NCBI GenBank assembly: GCA_946886805.1
Contig: CAMPJM010000288.1
Coordinates: forward strand, 1-5,733
From: an uncultured Flammeovirgaceae bacterium
GTDB lineage: Bacteria; Bacteroidota; Bacteroidia; Cytophagales; Cyclobacteriaceae
DNA length: 5,733 bases
Direction of reading: 5' to 3'
The position numbers and the translations under genes were made by a program. Below, one piece after another: positions 1-5,678 of the stretch. Positions within the stretch are counted from its first letter, which is position 1. Each line of letters begins with the position of its first letter. The notes beneath the pieces are model-generated. The model was given only the letters and a program-made list of their open reading frames with translations, was not told the origin of the DNA and searched no databases.

Positions 1-87
1 GCTAAGGTAGGCTTATTTGCCACAAGGGAAGACAAGATAAATGATGCTGGCTACGCTGACTACGACTGGTTCAGAGTAGCTCCCTAA
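1..87 (+). CDS. C-terminal end of a probable GH43-type glycosidase (5' partial)
   Basis: An open frame enters from the left edge and ends at the TAA at 85-87, giving 28 residues. They contain KVGLFATRED, followed by a GYADYDWFRV motif just before the stop. A 'VGLFA ... ADFDxFRx' ending is characteristic of the concanavalin A-like beta-sandwich at the C-terminus of many GH43 beta-xylosidases and arabinofuranosidases; related DUF1349-like domains end similarly. The catalytic domain lies outside the window, so the enzyme class is an inference from the tail alone. A side-chain-cleaving glycosidase would fit the pectin-related genes that follow. About 200 bp of repeat-containing leader separates it from the next gene, so co-transcription is uncertain. 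Confidence 0.6.
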   Translation, partial: AKVGLFATREDKINDAGYADYDWFRVAP

Positions 88-101
88 TGGTTTGTGAGGA
101 T

Positions 102-141
102 ACAATCATGGCAACAACGACACAACCATGGCGACGGCATC
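102..141 (+). repeat. imperfect 20-bp tandem duplication
   Basis: Two adjacent 20-base units (102-121 and 122-141) share 14 of 20 positions, both containing the core ACAAYCATGGC. They lie directly before the hairpin pair at 141-187. No function is known to me; it may be the degenerate edge of that repeat element or a chance duplication. Confidence 0.3.
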
Positions 142-187
142 ACCCTGAAAGGGTGAAACATCAATAGCCCCGGGTGTAAACCCGGGG
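141..187. repeat. paired GC-rich hairpins, REP-like dispersed element
   Basis: Two short perfect hairpins lie 12 bp apart. The first has stem CACCC (141-145) with GGGTG (151-155) around a TGAAA loop. The second has stem CCCCGGGT (168-175) with ACCCGGGG (180-187) around a GTAA loop. No T-run follows, so this is not an intrinsic terminator. From general knowledge, closely similar hairpin pairs recur in intergenic regions of many Bacteroidota genomes and resemble REP/BIME elements mobilised by TnpA-REP (RAYT) transposases. Membership of that class is an inference, as no transposase is in the window. The element sits between the upstream gene and the GH28 gene, where it could also affect mRNA stability. 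Confidence 0.6.
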
Positions 188-221
188 GTCAAGAATAAAA
201 GAAATTAAAAGATTTTGGCGG

Positions 222-245
222 AATTTTTGCCATTTCGCAAAAATT
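222..245. promoter_or_regulatory. perfect 9-bp inverted repeat in the GH28 leader
   Basis: AATTTTTGC (222-230) and GCAAAAATT (237-245) are exact reverse complements separated by CATTTC. The centre is about 50 bp before the chosen start codon of the GH28 gene. Symmetry and position fit an operator for a dimeric regulator or a 5'-UTR stem-loop. No T-run follows, which argues against a terminator. A Bacteroidota-type promoter (TTTG at -33, TAnnTTTG at -7) cannot be placed convincingly. A TTTG at 214-217 is present, but the downstream match is poor. Confidence 0.35.
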
Positions 246-272
246 GTGACAAAATCTAATGTAAAAGCTGAC

Positions 273-277
273 AAGGA
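273..277 (+). promoter_or_regulatory. ribosome binding site deciding the GH28 start
   Basis: AAGGA lies 7 bases before the ATG at 285. This supports that ATG over the in-frame GTG at 246, which lies immediately after the inverted repeat and would put 13 charged, polar residues ahead of the signal peptide. It also supports it over the ATG at 300, which has no comparable site. Confidence 0.55.
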
Positions 278-284
278 TAATGAT

Positions 285-2009
285 ATGAAGAAGACAACAA
301 TGAAAAAGAGGTTGCAGGAATTAGCATGGGGGATTACCCTTTTTGCAGGAACATTGGTACCATTCAAAGGCCATACCCAGGTTGGCGCACAAGAACCAAT
401 CACAATTGAAAATATTTATGAAGGTCTCGAGTTTGACATGCCTAAAGTTCAGGAAGCAAGTTTTCCGGATTATGCTGTACGCATTGTTGATTTTGGTGCT
501 AAAGGAGATGGTTTGCAGGACAATGCTGAAGCTATAAACAAAGCCATCAACGAGGTCGCAAAAAAAGGAGGTGGAAAGGTGGTGATCCCAAGAGGAATCT
601 GGCTGACTGGCCCGATAGTTTTTAAAAGCAATATTAATTTACATGCTGAAGAAGGAGCGCTCATTGTTTTTAGTGATGATAAATCGAAATACCCATTGGT
701 AAAAACTAGTTTCGAAGGCTTGGAAACCTACCGCTGCCAATCACCAATTTCAGGAAGGGATTTGGAAAACATTGCCATTACCGGAAAGGGCATCTTCGAT
801 GGATCAGGAGGAGCCTGGAGAATGGTTAAACGGAGCAAAGTTGCCCCTACGCAATGGAAGCAGATCGTGGCTTCCGGAGGTGTGGTGAGTGAGGATGGCA
901 AGGCCTGGTATCCTTCAGAAGAATTTAAAAAAGCTAATGACCTGACAGAGAATTTCAATGTGCCTCCATTTACTGAAAGAGCGCAATTTGAAGAAGTGAA
1001 AGAATTTCTAAGACCGGTCATGTTGAGCTTTGTAGGCTGTAAAAAAGTCTTACTGGATGGTCCTACTTTTCAAAATTCACCTGCCTGGAATCTTCATCCT
1101 TTGATGTGTGAAGATGTAATCATTAGAAATCTCACCGTTAGAAACCCTTGGTATTCCCAAAACGGAGACGGTCTGGATCTTGAATCCTGCAAAAATGTAT
1201 TGGTATACAATAATAGCTTCGATGTGGGTGACGATGCGATCTGCTTTAAATCAGGGAAAAACGAGGATGGGCGCAAACGCGGGATGCCTACAGAAAATGT
1301 GATAGTAAAAAATAATATCGTTTACCATGGTCACGGGGGCTTTGTAATAGGAAGTGAAATGTCGGGAGGTGTAAATAATGTTCATGTCTCAAACTGCACA
1401 TTTATCGGAACCGATGTTGGGCTGCGGTTTAAAAGTACTCGCGGAAGAGGCGGCATAGTAGAAAACATATGGATTTCCAACATCAATATGATCGATATTC
1501 CTACTGAGGCCATCCGTTTTAACATGTTTTATGGTGGTAATTCGCCAATATTAGAAGATGATCAGGATGCCAGCAAAGAGAAAAGAGATGAAACGCCTGT
1601 GCCGGTGACCGAAGAAACGCCAATTTTTAGAAACATCTTTTTAAAAGATATTACGGCAACCAGCTCTAAAACTGCCGCAATGTTTCAGGGGCTTCCTGAG
1701 ATGAAACTGGAAAACGTAAGGCTTGAAAATGCAGTGTTTGAAACAGAAAACGGAATAACATTGATTGATGCAGTAGACATCGAATTCAGCAATGTAAAGG
1801 TCTTGAATAAGAAAGGAGCAGCCTTGACAATTTATAATAGCAAAAATGTAGACATTAACGCGCTGTCGTTTAAAGATCAGCAAAATGCTCCAGTCATAAA
1901 AGTTTTGGGGGATGCTTCAGGAAATATCCAAATAGAAGAGACAGCTATTACCGAAGATCAAATAGTTAAAGGAAAAGAAGTAGCGAAAAAAGCAGTTACC
2001 TTAAAATAA
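285..2009 (+). CDS. secreted GH28 glycoside hydrolase (polygalacturonase or rhamnogalacturonan hydrolase type)
   Basis: GH28 enzymes hydrolyse alpha-1,4 galacturonosyl linkages in homogalacturonan or alternating linkages in rhamnogalacturonan, by inversion on a right-handed beta-helix. The 574-residue product starts with a Sec signal peptide (basic residues 2-9, hydrophobic 13-27, likely cut after VGA35); I see no lipobox. Residues about 63-130 form the usual N-terminal segment (DFGAKGDG, then GIWLTGP and KSNINLH). All four catalytic motifs are present: N293-G-D295, G315-D316-D317, G349-H350-G351 and R381-F-K383. Residues about 177-243 are an insertion between helix turns, as I recall from Bacteroidota exo-acting members; such loops often close the cleft at one end. 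Exo action on oligosaccharides, probably in the periplasm, is inferred. The downstream terminator suggests at least partly separate expression from the CE12-PL9-CE12 group. Family assignment is firm; linkage specificity is open. Confidence 0.93.
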   Translation: MKKTTMKKRLQELAWGITLFAGTLVPFKGHTQVGAQEPITIENIYEGLEFDMPKVQEASFPDYAVRIVDFGAKGDGLQDNAEAINKAINEVAKKGGGKVVIPRGIWLTGPIVFKSNINLHAEEGALIVFSDDKSKYPLVKTSFEGLETYRCQSPISGRDLENIAITGKGIFDGSGGAWRMVKRSKVAPTQWKQIVASGGVVSEDGKAWYPSEEFKKANDLTENFNVPPFTERAQFEEVKEFLRPVMLSFVGCKKVLLDGPTFQNSPAWNLHPLMCEDVIIRNLTVRNPWYSQNGDGLDLESCKNVLVYNNSFDVGDDAICFKSGKNEDGRKRGMPTENVIVKNNIVYHGHGGFVIGSEMSGGVNNVHVSNCTFIGTDVGLRFKSTRGRGGIVENIWISNINMIDIPTEAIRFNMFYGGNSPILEDDQDASKEKRDETPVPVTEETPIFRNIFLKDITATSSKTAAMFQGLPEMKLENVRLENAVFETENGITLIDAVDIEFSNVKVLNKKGAALTIYNSKNVDINALSFKDQQNAPVIKVLGDASGNIQIEETAITEDQIVKGKEVAKKAVTLK

Positions 2010-2036
2010 GGATAAAACTGCTGCGATTGGATCTCA

Positions 2037-2068
2037 GACAAGGGAGCATGCTCCCTTGTTAGTTTTTT
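2037..2068 (+). terminator. intrinsic terminator after the GH28 gene
   Basis: Arms ACAAGGGAGCA (2038-2048) and TGCTCCCTTGT (2049-2059) form a perfect 22-bp palindrome, folding as a GC-rich stem with a short CATG loop. A run of six T follows at 2063-2068. It lies 28 bp after the GH28 stop codon and 49 bp before the next start. Stem strength and T-run are those of a Rho-independent terminator for the + strand. Some readthrough into the esterase gene is possible, since no clear promoter can be seen in the 49 bp that remain. Confidence 0.85.
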
Positions 2069-2117
2069 CTGGCAAGAGCGTTGCGCCTGTGCCAAATGGA
2101 AATTTAAAGTAAGATAT

Positions 2118-2867
2118 ATGCGTCAGTTTTTAATAGTAGGGTTAATATTTCTATTTCTTCCTTTTATTTCCTTCATCCAAAAAGAGGAGATTACCATATT
2201 CCTAATAGGAGATTCCACAATGGCCAATAAGCCTTATGCAAACGGCAATCCTGAAAAGGGATGGGGGCAGGTTTTCCCGTTGTATTTAAAAGAGGGAATC
2301 AGGGTTGAGAACCATGCTGTTAACGGACGAAGCAGCAAAAGTTTTATGGATGAAGGTAGATGGGACAAGGTTCTCGAAAGCATTGAGCCGGGTGATTATG
2401 TGATCATAGAGTTTGGCCACAATGACCAGAAAATAAAGGATCCGTCCCGCTACGCAGATGCTGATTCTGCCTATCGGCTCAACCTTCTAAAATATATAAC
2501 AGATACAAGAGCTAAAGGTGGCAAACCAGTTTTGGCAACGCCAATTGTCAGGAGGAGGTTTGACGAAAGCGGAAAGTTTTATGATACGCATACCGACTAT
2601 CCGGATGTAGTAAGGGAATTAGCGGAGGAGGAAAATGTGCCACTGCTAGATCTGCATAAAAAAACCATGGAACTACTGAAGGCCTATGGCGAAGAAAGAT
2701 CCAAAAAGCTATTTCTGCATATTCAACCTGGTGAGTTTTCTTCTATTCCGAAAGCAAAAGAGGATGATACGCATCTTTCCGGAACAGGCGCTTTTAGGGT
2801 CTGTGATTTGGTTGTGGAAGAGATGGAGAAAGCCCTGCCGGAACTCACGAAATACCTAAAGGAGTAG
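2118..2867 (+). CDS. CE12 family SGNH esterase, probable rhamnogalacturonan acetylesterase (copy 1)
   Basis: Removes O-acetyl groups from pectin, typically from galacturonic acid in rhamnogalacturonan I, so that lyases and hydrolases can act. The 249-residue protein is of normal family length. A hydrophobic N-terminus (residues 4-20) looks like a signal peptide. SGNH blocks follow in order: GDST at 31-34 with nucleophile S33; NGRS at 69-72 supplying the block II glycine (G70); FGHND at 99-103 with N102 for the oxyanion hole; and DDTH at 216-219, where D216 and H219 complete the triad. A DYP motif before the last strand is shared with the second esterase. The start ATG has only a weak purine-rich leader. 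It follows the terminator at 2037-2068 and ends 40 bp before the PL9 gene, with which it is probably co-transcribed. The CE12 family call is firm; the acetylated substrate is inferred from family and context. Confidence 0.9.
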   Translation: MRQFLIVGLIFLFLPFISFIQKEEITIFLIGDSTMANKPYANGNPEKGWGQVFPLYLKEGIRVENHAVNGRSSKSFMDEGRWDKVLESIEPGDYVIIEFGHNDQKIKDPSRYADADSAYRLNLLKYITDTRAKGGKPVLATPIVRRRFDESGKFYDTHTDYPDVVRELAEEENVPLLDLHKKTMELLKAYGEERSKKLFLHIQPGEFSSIPKAKEDDTHLSGTGAFRVCDLVVEEMEKALPELTKYLKE

Positions 2868-2907
2868 CAGTGACAAAACAGAGCGCAAATAAACTAATTT
2901 AAGAACT

Positions 2908-4377
2908 GTGAATAACATACTAATAATCTTGATGTTGGCGGGTGTAGTAGCCTGTAAAGCAAACGAAGTAGAAGGCTTACCCATTCTTGTCGATAGGATA
3001 GAAGTGAGTGGTGAAGATATTATGGCGGGTACATCAAGCCAAATGACTGCTATTGTTCATCCGCAGGATGCTACCGAAAAGGATGTTTTGTGGCAATCTT
3101 CTGATGAGGAAATTGCCACTATTTCAACTGATGGAATGGTCGAAGCAAAGCAAAATGGAGAAGTAATTATAACAGCGCAGGCTTTGGATAAAGGAGGAGT
3201 AAAAGGGCGCACAAATATTATAATATCTTCTTTTGATGATGCCGGACCCGATATGGGGAATGTCGATGCTATCAAGGTTAGTACTCCGGATGAATTAATT
3301 GAAGCACTTGATAATGCCCAGGCTGGCGATTCTATTGTGTTAAAAGGAGGAGAATACATTTTGAACGAAAAAATTGAAATTACAGCTTCTGGCACTGAAA
3401 ATGAGTTGATTACGCTCATTGCTGAACCTGGGGATGAGAGACCCAGATTTGATTTCACCTCCATGTCAGAGAATTCTTCAAATCAGGGAATTGAATTGAA
3501 AGGTAATTATTGGCATATAAAAGGTATCGATATTTTTAATGCAGGTGACAATGGAATGCAAATCAAAGGAAACAACAATCTGATCGAGTTTTGTACTTTT
3601 TCAGAATGCTCGGATTCTGGCTTACAATTGGATAATGGAGCCTCTAACAATACAATTCTAAATTGCGATTCATTTTTTAATGCCGATTCGAAAATTGAAA
3701 ATGCTGATGGTTTTGCCTGTAAACTTACCGTAGGCACAGGCAATAAATTCATTGGATGCAGGGCCTGGCAAAATCTTGATGATGGATGGGACGGTTATCT
3801 GAGAGACAATGATAATATCACTACCACCTATGAAAATTGCTGGGCTATTAAGAACGGCTATTCAAAGGAAGGTGTAGAAGGGCAGGGCGATGGAAATGGT
3901 TTTAAAACTGGGGGAAGTGATGGTAAAGATCTTAAACACAATGCAGAATACAGAAATTGTCTGGCGGTTGGAAATGTAGCCGATGGCTTCGATCATAACA
4001 GTAACCGTGGGAGTGTCACACTCTATAATTGCACGGCATACGACAACGGGAAAAATTTGAATTTTAGTAATACAAATCCGTTAGAAAAATTAATTATAAA
4101 AAACACCGCCGTACTTGGACCTGTAGGGAGTATTAATGCTACCGAAAAAGATATCTCTCACAATAGTTGGATGGACGGGGTTGAAATATCGGCAGAAGAC
4201 TTTCAGAGTCTTCAAATGGAACAGCTTACTGCTCCACGAAAGGCTGACGGATCATTGCCTGATATTACTTTTATGCATTTGGTGTCCTCGAGTGATCTTG
4301 TCGACAAGGGTGTTGATGTGGGATTGCCTTTCAACGGTTCTGCGCCCGATCTGGGAGCGTTTGAATATGTGGAGTAA
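2908..4377 (+). CDS. PL9 family polysaccharide lyase, lipoprotein with Big_2 domain
   Basis: PL9 enzymes cleave pectic backbones by beta-elimination with calcium. Most characterised members are pectate lyases, but at least one Bacteroides member (BT4170, from memory) is a rhamnogalacturonan lyase. The 489-residue product starts at GTG, because an in-frame TAA at 2890-2892 leaves no upstream ATG. A short hydrophobic segment ends in VVAC16, a lipobox predicting lipid attachment. Residues about 28-108 form a Big_2 Ig-like domain (ending in a VxAKxxGEVIITA pattern). From about 122 a right-handed beta-helix continues to a DLGAFEYVE tail. Residues D267, D291, D292 and D295 match the calcium-site aspartates of Dickeya Pel9A (209, 233, 234, 237 from memory) with exact spacing. 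K333 in GFKTGG matches the catalytic lysine (273), with two extra residues between. It stands between two CE12 esterases. An outer-membrane location is inferred; substrate is undecided. Confidence 0.9.
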   Translation: MNNILIILMLAGVVACKANEVEGLPILVDRIEVSGEDIMAGTSSQMTAIVHPQDATEKDVLWQSSDEEIATISTDGMVEAKQNGEVIITAQALDKGGVKGRTNIIISSFDDAGPDMGNVDAIKVSTPDELIEALDNAQAGDSIVLKGGEYILNEKIEITASGTENELITLIAEPGDERPRFDFTSMSENSSNQGIELKGNYWHIKGIDIFNAGDNGMQIKGNNNLIEFCTFSECSDSGLQLDNGASNNTILNCDSFFNADSKIENADGFACKLTVGTGNKFIGCRAWQNLDDGWDGYLRDNDNITTTYENCWAIKNGYSKEGVEGQGDGNGFKTGGSDGKDLKHNAEYRNCLAVGNVADGFDHNSNRGSVTLYNCTAYDNGKNLNFSNTNPLEKLIIKNTAVLGPVGSINATEKDISHNSWMDGVEISAEDFQSLQMEQLTAPRKADGSLPDITFMHLVSSSDLVDKGVDVGLPFNGSAPDLGAFEYVE

Positions 4378-4446
4378 TAGATTCATATAGCTGAATAAGA
4401 AGTAAAATAAGTAAAACCTGTTTTTTGAAATTAACTGTCCGAATTA

Positions 4447-5238
4447 ATGAATATACATTATAGACTAAAGATTGCATTTTTAAGCCTTTTGCTAATAGGC
4501 TCGGTATCCTTTATTGCAAAAGAGAAAATAGTTACGGTTTATCTTATAGGAGATTCAACGGTAGCGGACTATACTTTATATGACGAAGATTATATGAAAA
4601 AAAGGTTTCCTATGACTGGATGGGGGCAGGTTTTTCAACAGTTTATGACCGAAGATAGTCTATCCAAGATCGATGGACTTATAAAAGCTGACAGTGTAAT
4701 TGTAGACGATAGAGCAAGAGGTGGTCGAAGTACCCGTACATTTTTTCAGGAGGGAAGATGGAGAGCGATTTATGATACTCTGAAAGAAAATGATATCGTC
4801 ATGATGCAGTTTGGCCATAATGATGCAGCTAAAAATAAGCCGGAAAGATATGTCGACATCGAGGGATACAAGGAATTTTTACGGCTCTATGTAACTCAGG
4901 CTCGACAGAAAGGAGCAATTCCAATTATTCTAACGCCTGTGGCCAGGAATGCTTCATGGGAGAACGGGAAGTTATTTAACGTTCACGGGGACTATCCGCA
5001 AGCAGCCAAAGATGTAGCAAAAGAGTTGGATGTGTTGCTTATTGACCTAAATCAGCTCGCAATTGATCATTTTAATAAAAAAGGGAAAGAATATGTCAGC
5101 AAGAACTATTTTATGAATTTGCCGGCAGGGAAATATGAAGCTTACCCTGATGGTCTCGATGATAACACCCATTTTCAGCCCGAAGGAGCAAAAGCTATAG
5201 CGCAATTGGTTTTCGACGCAATGAAAAAGTTGAAATAA
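4447..5238 (+). CDS. CE12 family SGNH esterase, probable rhamnogalacturonan acetylesterase (copy 2)
   Basis: A second pectin deacetylase of the SGNH fold, 263 residues. The N-terminus has basic residues R6 and K8, then a hydrophobic stretch (9-24) that fits a signal peptide cut near A24. Blocks are GDST at 35-38 (nucleophile S37), RGGRS at 91-95, FGHND at 122-126 (N125) and DNTH at 239-242 (D239 and H242). The RGGRSTRTF form of block II is typical of CE12, whereas copy 1 has NGRSSKSF. Compared with copy 1 it has about 14 more residues, mainly between the nucleophile and block II (residues about 41-88). The two are therefore divergent paralogues and not a recent duplication, and may deacetylate different positions. 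The gene starts 69 bp after the PL9 stop with no terminator between. No clear Shine-Dalgarno sequence is visible, which is common in Bacteroidota. Confidence 0.9.
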   Translation: MNIHYRLKIAFLSLLLIGSVSFIAKEKIVTVYLIGDSTVADYTLYDEDYMKKRFPMTGWGQVFQQFMTEDSLSKIDGLIKADSVIVDDRARGGRSTRTFFQEGRWRAIYDTLKENDIVMMQFGHNDAAKNKPERYVDIEGYKEFLRLYVTQARQKGAIPIILTPVARNASWENGKLFNVHGDYPQAAKDVAKELDVLLIDLNQLAIDHFNKKGKEYVSKNYFMNLPAGKYEAYPDGLDDNTHFQPEGAKAIAQLVFDAMKKLK

Positions 5239-5253
5239 GTGGGAAGCACGACG

Positions 5254-5316
5254 GTTGAAAGTTGAAGGTTTAAAGTTTAAGGTTTCAAGTTCAAGGTTCA
5301 TGGTTCAAAGTTCAGC
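5254..5316 (+). repeat. heptamer array A, nine GTTYAAR-like units
   Basis: Nine contiguous 7-base units in strict phase: GTTGAAA, GTTGAAG, GTTTAAA, GTTTAAG, GTTTCAA, GTTCAAG, GTTCATG, GTTCAAA and GTTCAGC. It begins 15 bp after the second esterase's stop. Degenerate arrays of this kind occur in intergenic DNA of Bacteroidota from general knowledge. I know of no established function. Confidence 0.9.
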
Positions 5317-5337
5317 CGATGCGAAACTGAGACTTCC
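5283..5337 (+). repeat. exact 55-bp direct repeat, copy 1
   Basis: This segment is identical, base for base, to 5679-5733, at an offset of 396 bp. It covers the last four and a half heptamers of array A, a CGATGCGAAACTGA linker and the beginning of the left arm of the inverted repeat at 5330. Identity starts abruptly at 5283, where the preceding base differs between copies. Confidence 0.95.
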
Positions 5338-5427
5338 GAAGTTTTTCAGCCTTACGCCAGAGGCTTTTTTAAGATCTTATTGCTTAATATAAGTCAGAGG
5401 TATAAACTTACCAAACTTCGGAAGTCT
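5330..5427. repeat. 15-bp inverted repeat with 68-bp spacer, nested hairpin inside
   Basis: AGACTTCCGAAGTTT (5330-5344) and AAACTTCGGAAGTCT (5413-5427) are exact reverse complements. The right arm is followed by a T6 run at 5431-5436. The spacer contains a second, smaller terminator-like hairpin. The arms could be the ends of a small mobile or repeat element or a long terminator-like RNA fold. No target-site duplication is evident. Confidence 0.8.
5348..5370 (+). terminator. candidate intrinsic terminator of the CE12-PL9-CE12 group
   Basis: AGCCT (5348-5352) pairs with AGGCT (5361-5365) around an 8-base loop, and the right arm runs into T6 at 5365-5370. The stem is short, so it is moderate in strength alone. 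It is the first terminator-like structure after the second esterase gene, about 110 bp past the stop codon. It lies inside the larger inverted repeat, whose pairing could compete with or reinforce it. Confidence 0.5.
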
Positions 5428-5474
5428 TGCTTTTTTATTAGCATTAGCTATTAAAATTCTAAAAAAGTCGGACG

Positions 5475-5537
5475 GTTTAAGGTTTAAAGTTCAAGGTTGA
5501 AAATGAAAAATTGAAAGTTGAAAGTGGCAGGTTACAA
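5475..5537 (+). repeat. heptamer array B, nine units, more degenerate
   Basis: Nine in-phase 7-base units: GTTTAAG, GTTTAAA, GTTCAAG, GTTGAAA, ATGAAAA, ATTGAAA, GTTGAAA, GTGGCAG and GTTACAA. The same GTTYAAR consensus and the same 63-bp length are seen in array A. Units five, six and eight have drifted. Both arrays are preceded by a GACG or CACGACG sequence. Confidence 0.8.
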
Positions 5538-5590
5538 GGAAACGAGCTAATTTATTTTGTCCAATGCGGTGGAAAATTACCACTACTCCA

Positions 5591-5656
5591 TGCCCCAGCG
5601 GGGCAGCCTGTTTATAGAAAAATATAAATAATAGGGAATACGCTCCGTAGGTGCGT
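5591..5656. repeat. second paired-hairpin REP-like element
   Basis: Hairpin one is TGCCCC (5591-5596) with GGGGCA (5600-5605) around an AGC loop. Hairpin two spans 5640-5656, arms ACGCTCC and GGTGCGT around a GTA loop, with a single T:T mismatch. The 34-bp linker carries TGTTTATAGAAA, and a related TGTTTATA follows hairpin two at 5671. The two-hairpin plan parallels the element at 141-187, although the sequences differ. I recall similar 'GCTCCGTAGGAGC' hairpins as common dispersed repeats in Bacteroidota. Relation to RAYT transposases is an inference. Confidence 0.6.
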
Positions 5657-5678
5657 TCTGTTGGTGAAAGTGTTTATA

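Noticed and set aside
141..187. Intrinsic terminator of the upstream gene
   Set aside because: Both hairpins are GC-rich but neither is followed by a T-run. The two-hairpin plan fits a dispersed REP-like repeat better.
246..284. GTG at 246 as start of the GH28 protein
   Set aside because: It would add 13 polar residues before a good signal peptide. The ATG at 285 has AAGGA 7 bases upstream, and 246 lies at the edge of the inverted repeat.
161..403. Minus-strand 80-codon open frame over the GH28 leader
   Set aside because: It runs through the hairpin and leader DNA and antisense to the signal peptide of the GH28 gene. It shows no family motif and is best explained as a shadow.
3057..3464. 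Minus-strand 135-codon open frame antisense to the PL9 gene
   Set aside because: It lies fully within the Big_2 and early beta-helix coding region. Its translation is serine- and proline-rich low-complexity antisense with no recognisable domain.
4136..4390. Plus-strand 84-codon frame over the PL9 C-terminus
   Set aside because: It is out of frame with a clearly coding C-terminal beta-helix segment ending in DLGAFEYVE, and has no motif or leader of its own.
5047..5301. Minus-strand 84-codon frame beginning in the heptamer array
   Set aside because: The N-terminal part is just translated heptamers and the rest is antisense to the second CE12 gene. Heptamer arrays readily give spurious hypothetical proteins.
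5254..5537. CRISPR array
   Set aside because: The repeats are 7-base contiguous degenerate units without unique spacers, and no cas genes or CRISPR-length repeats are present.
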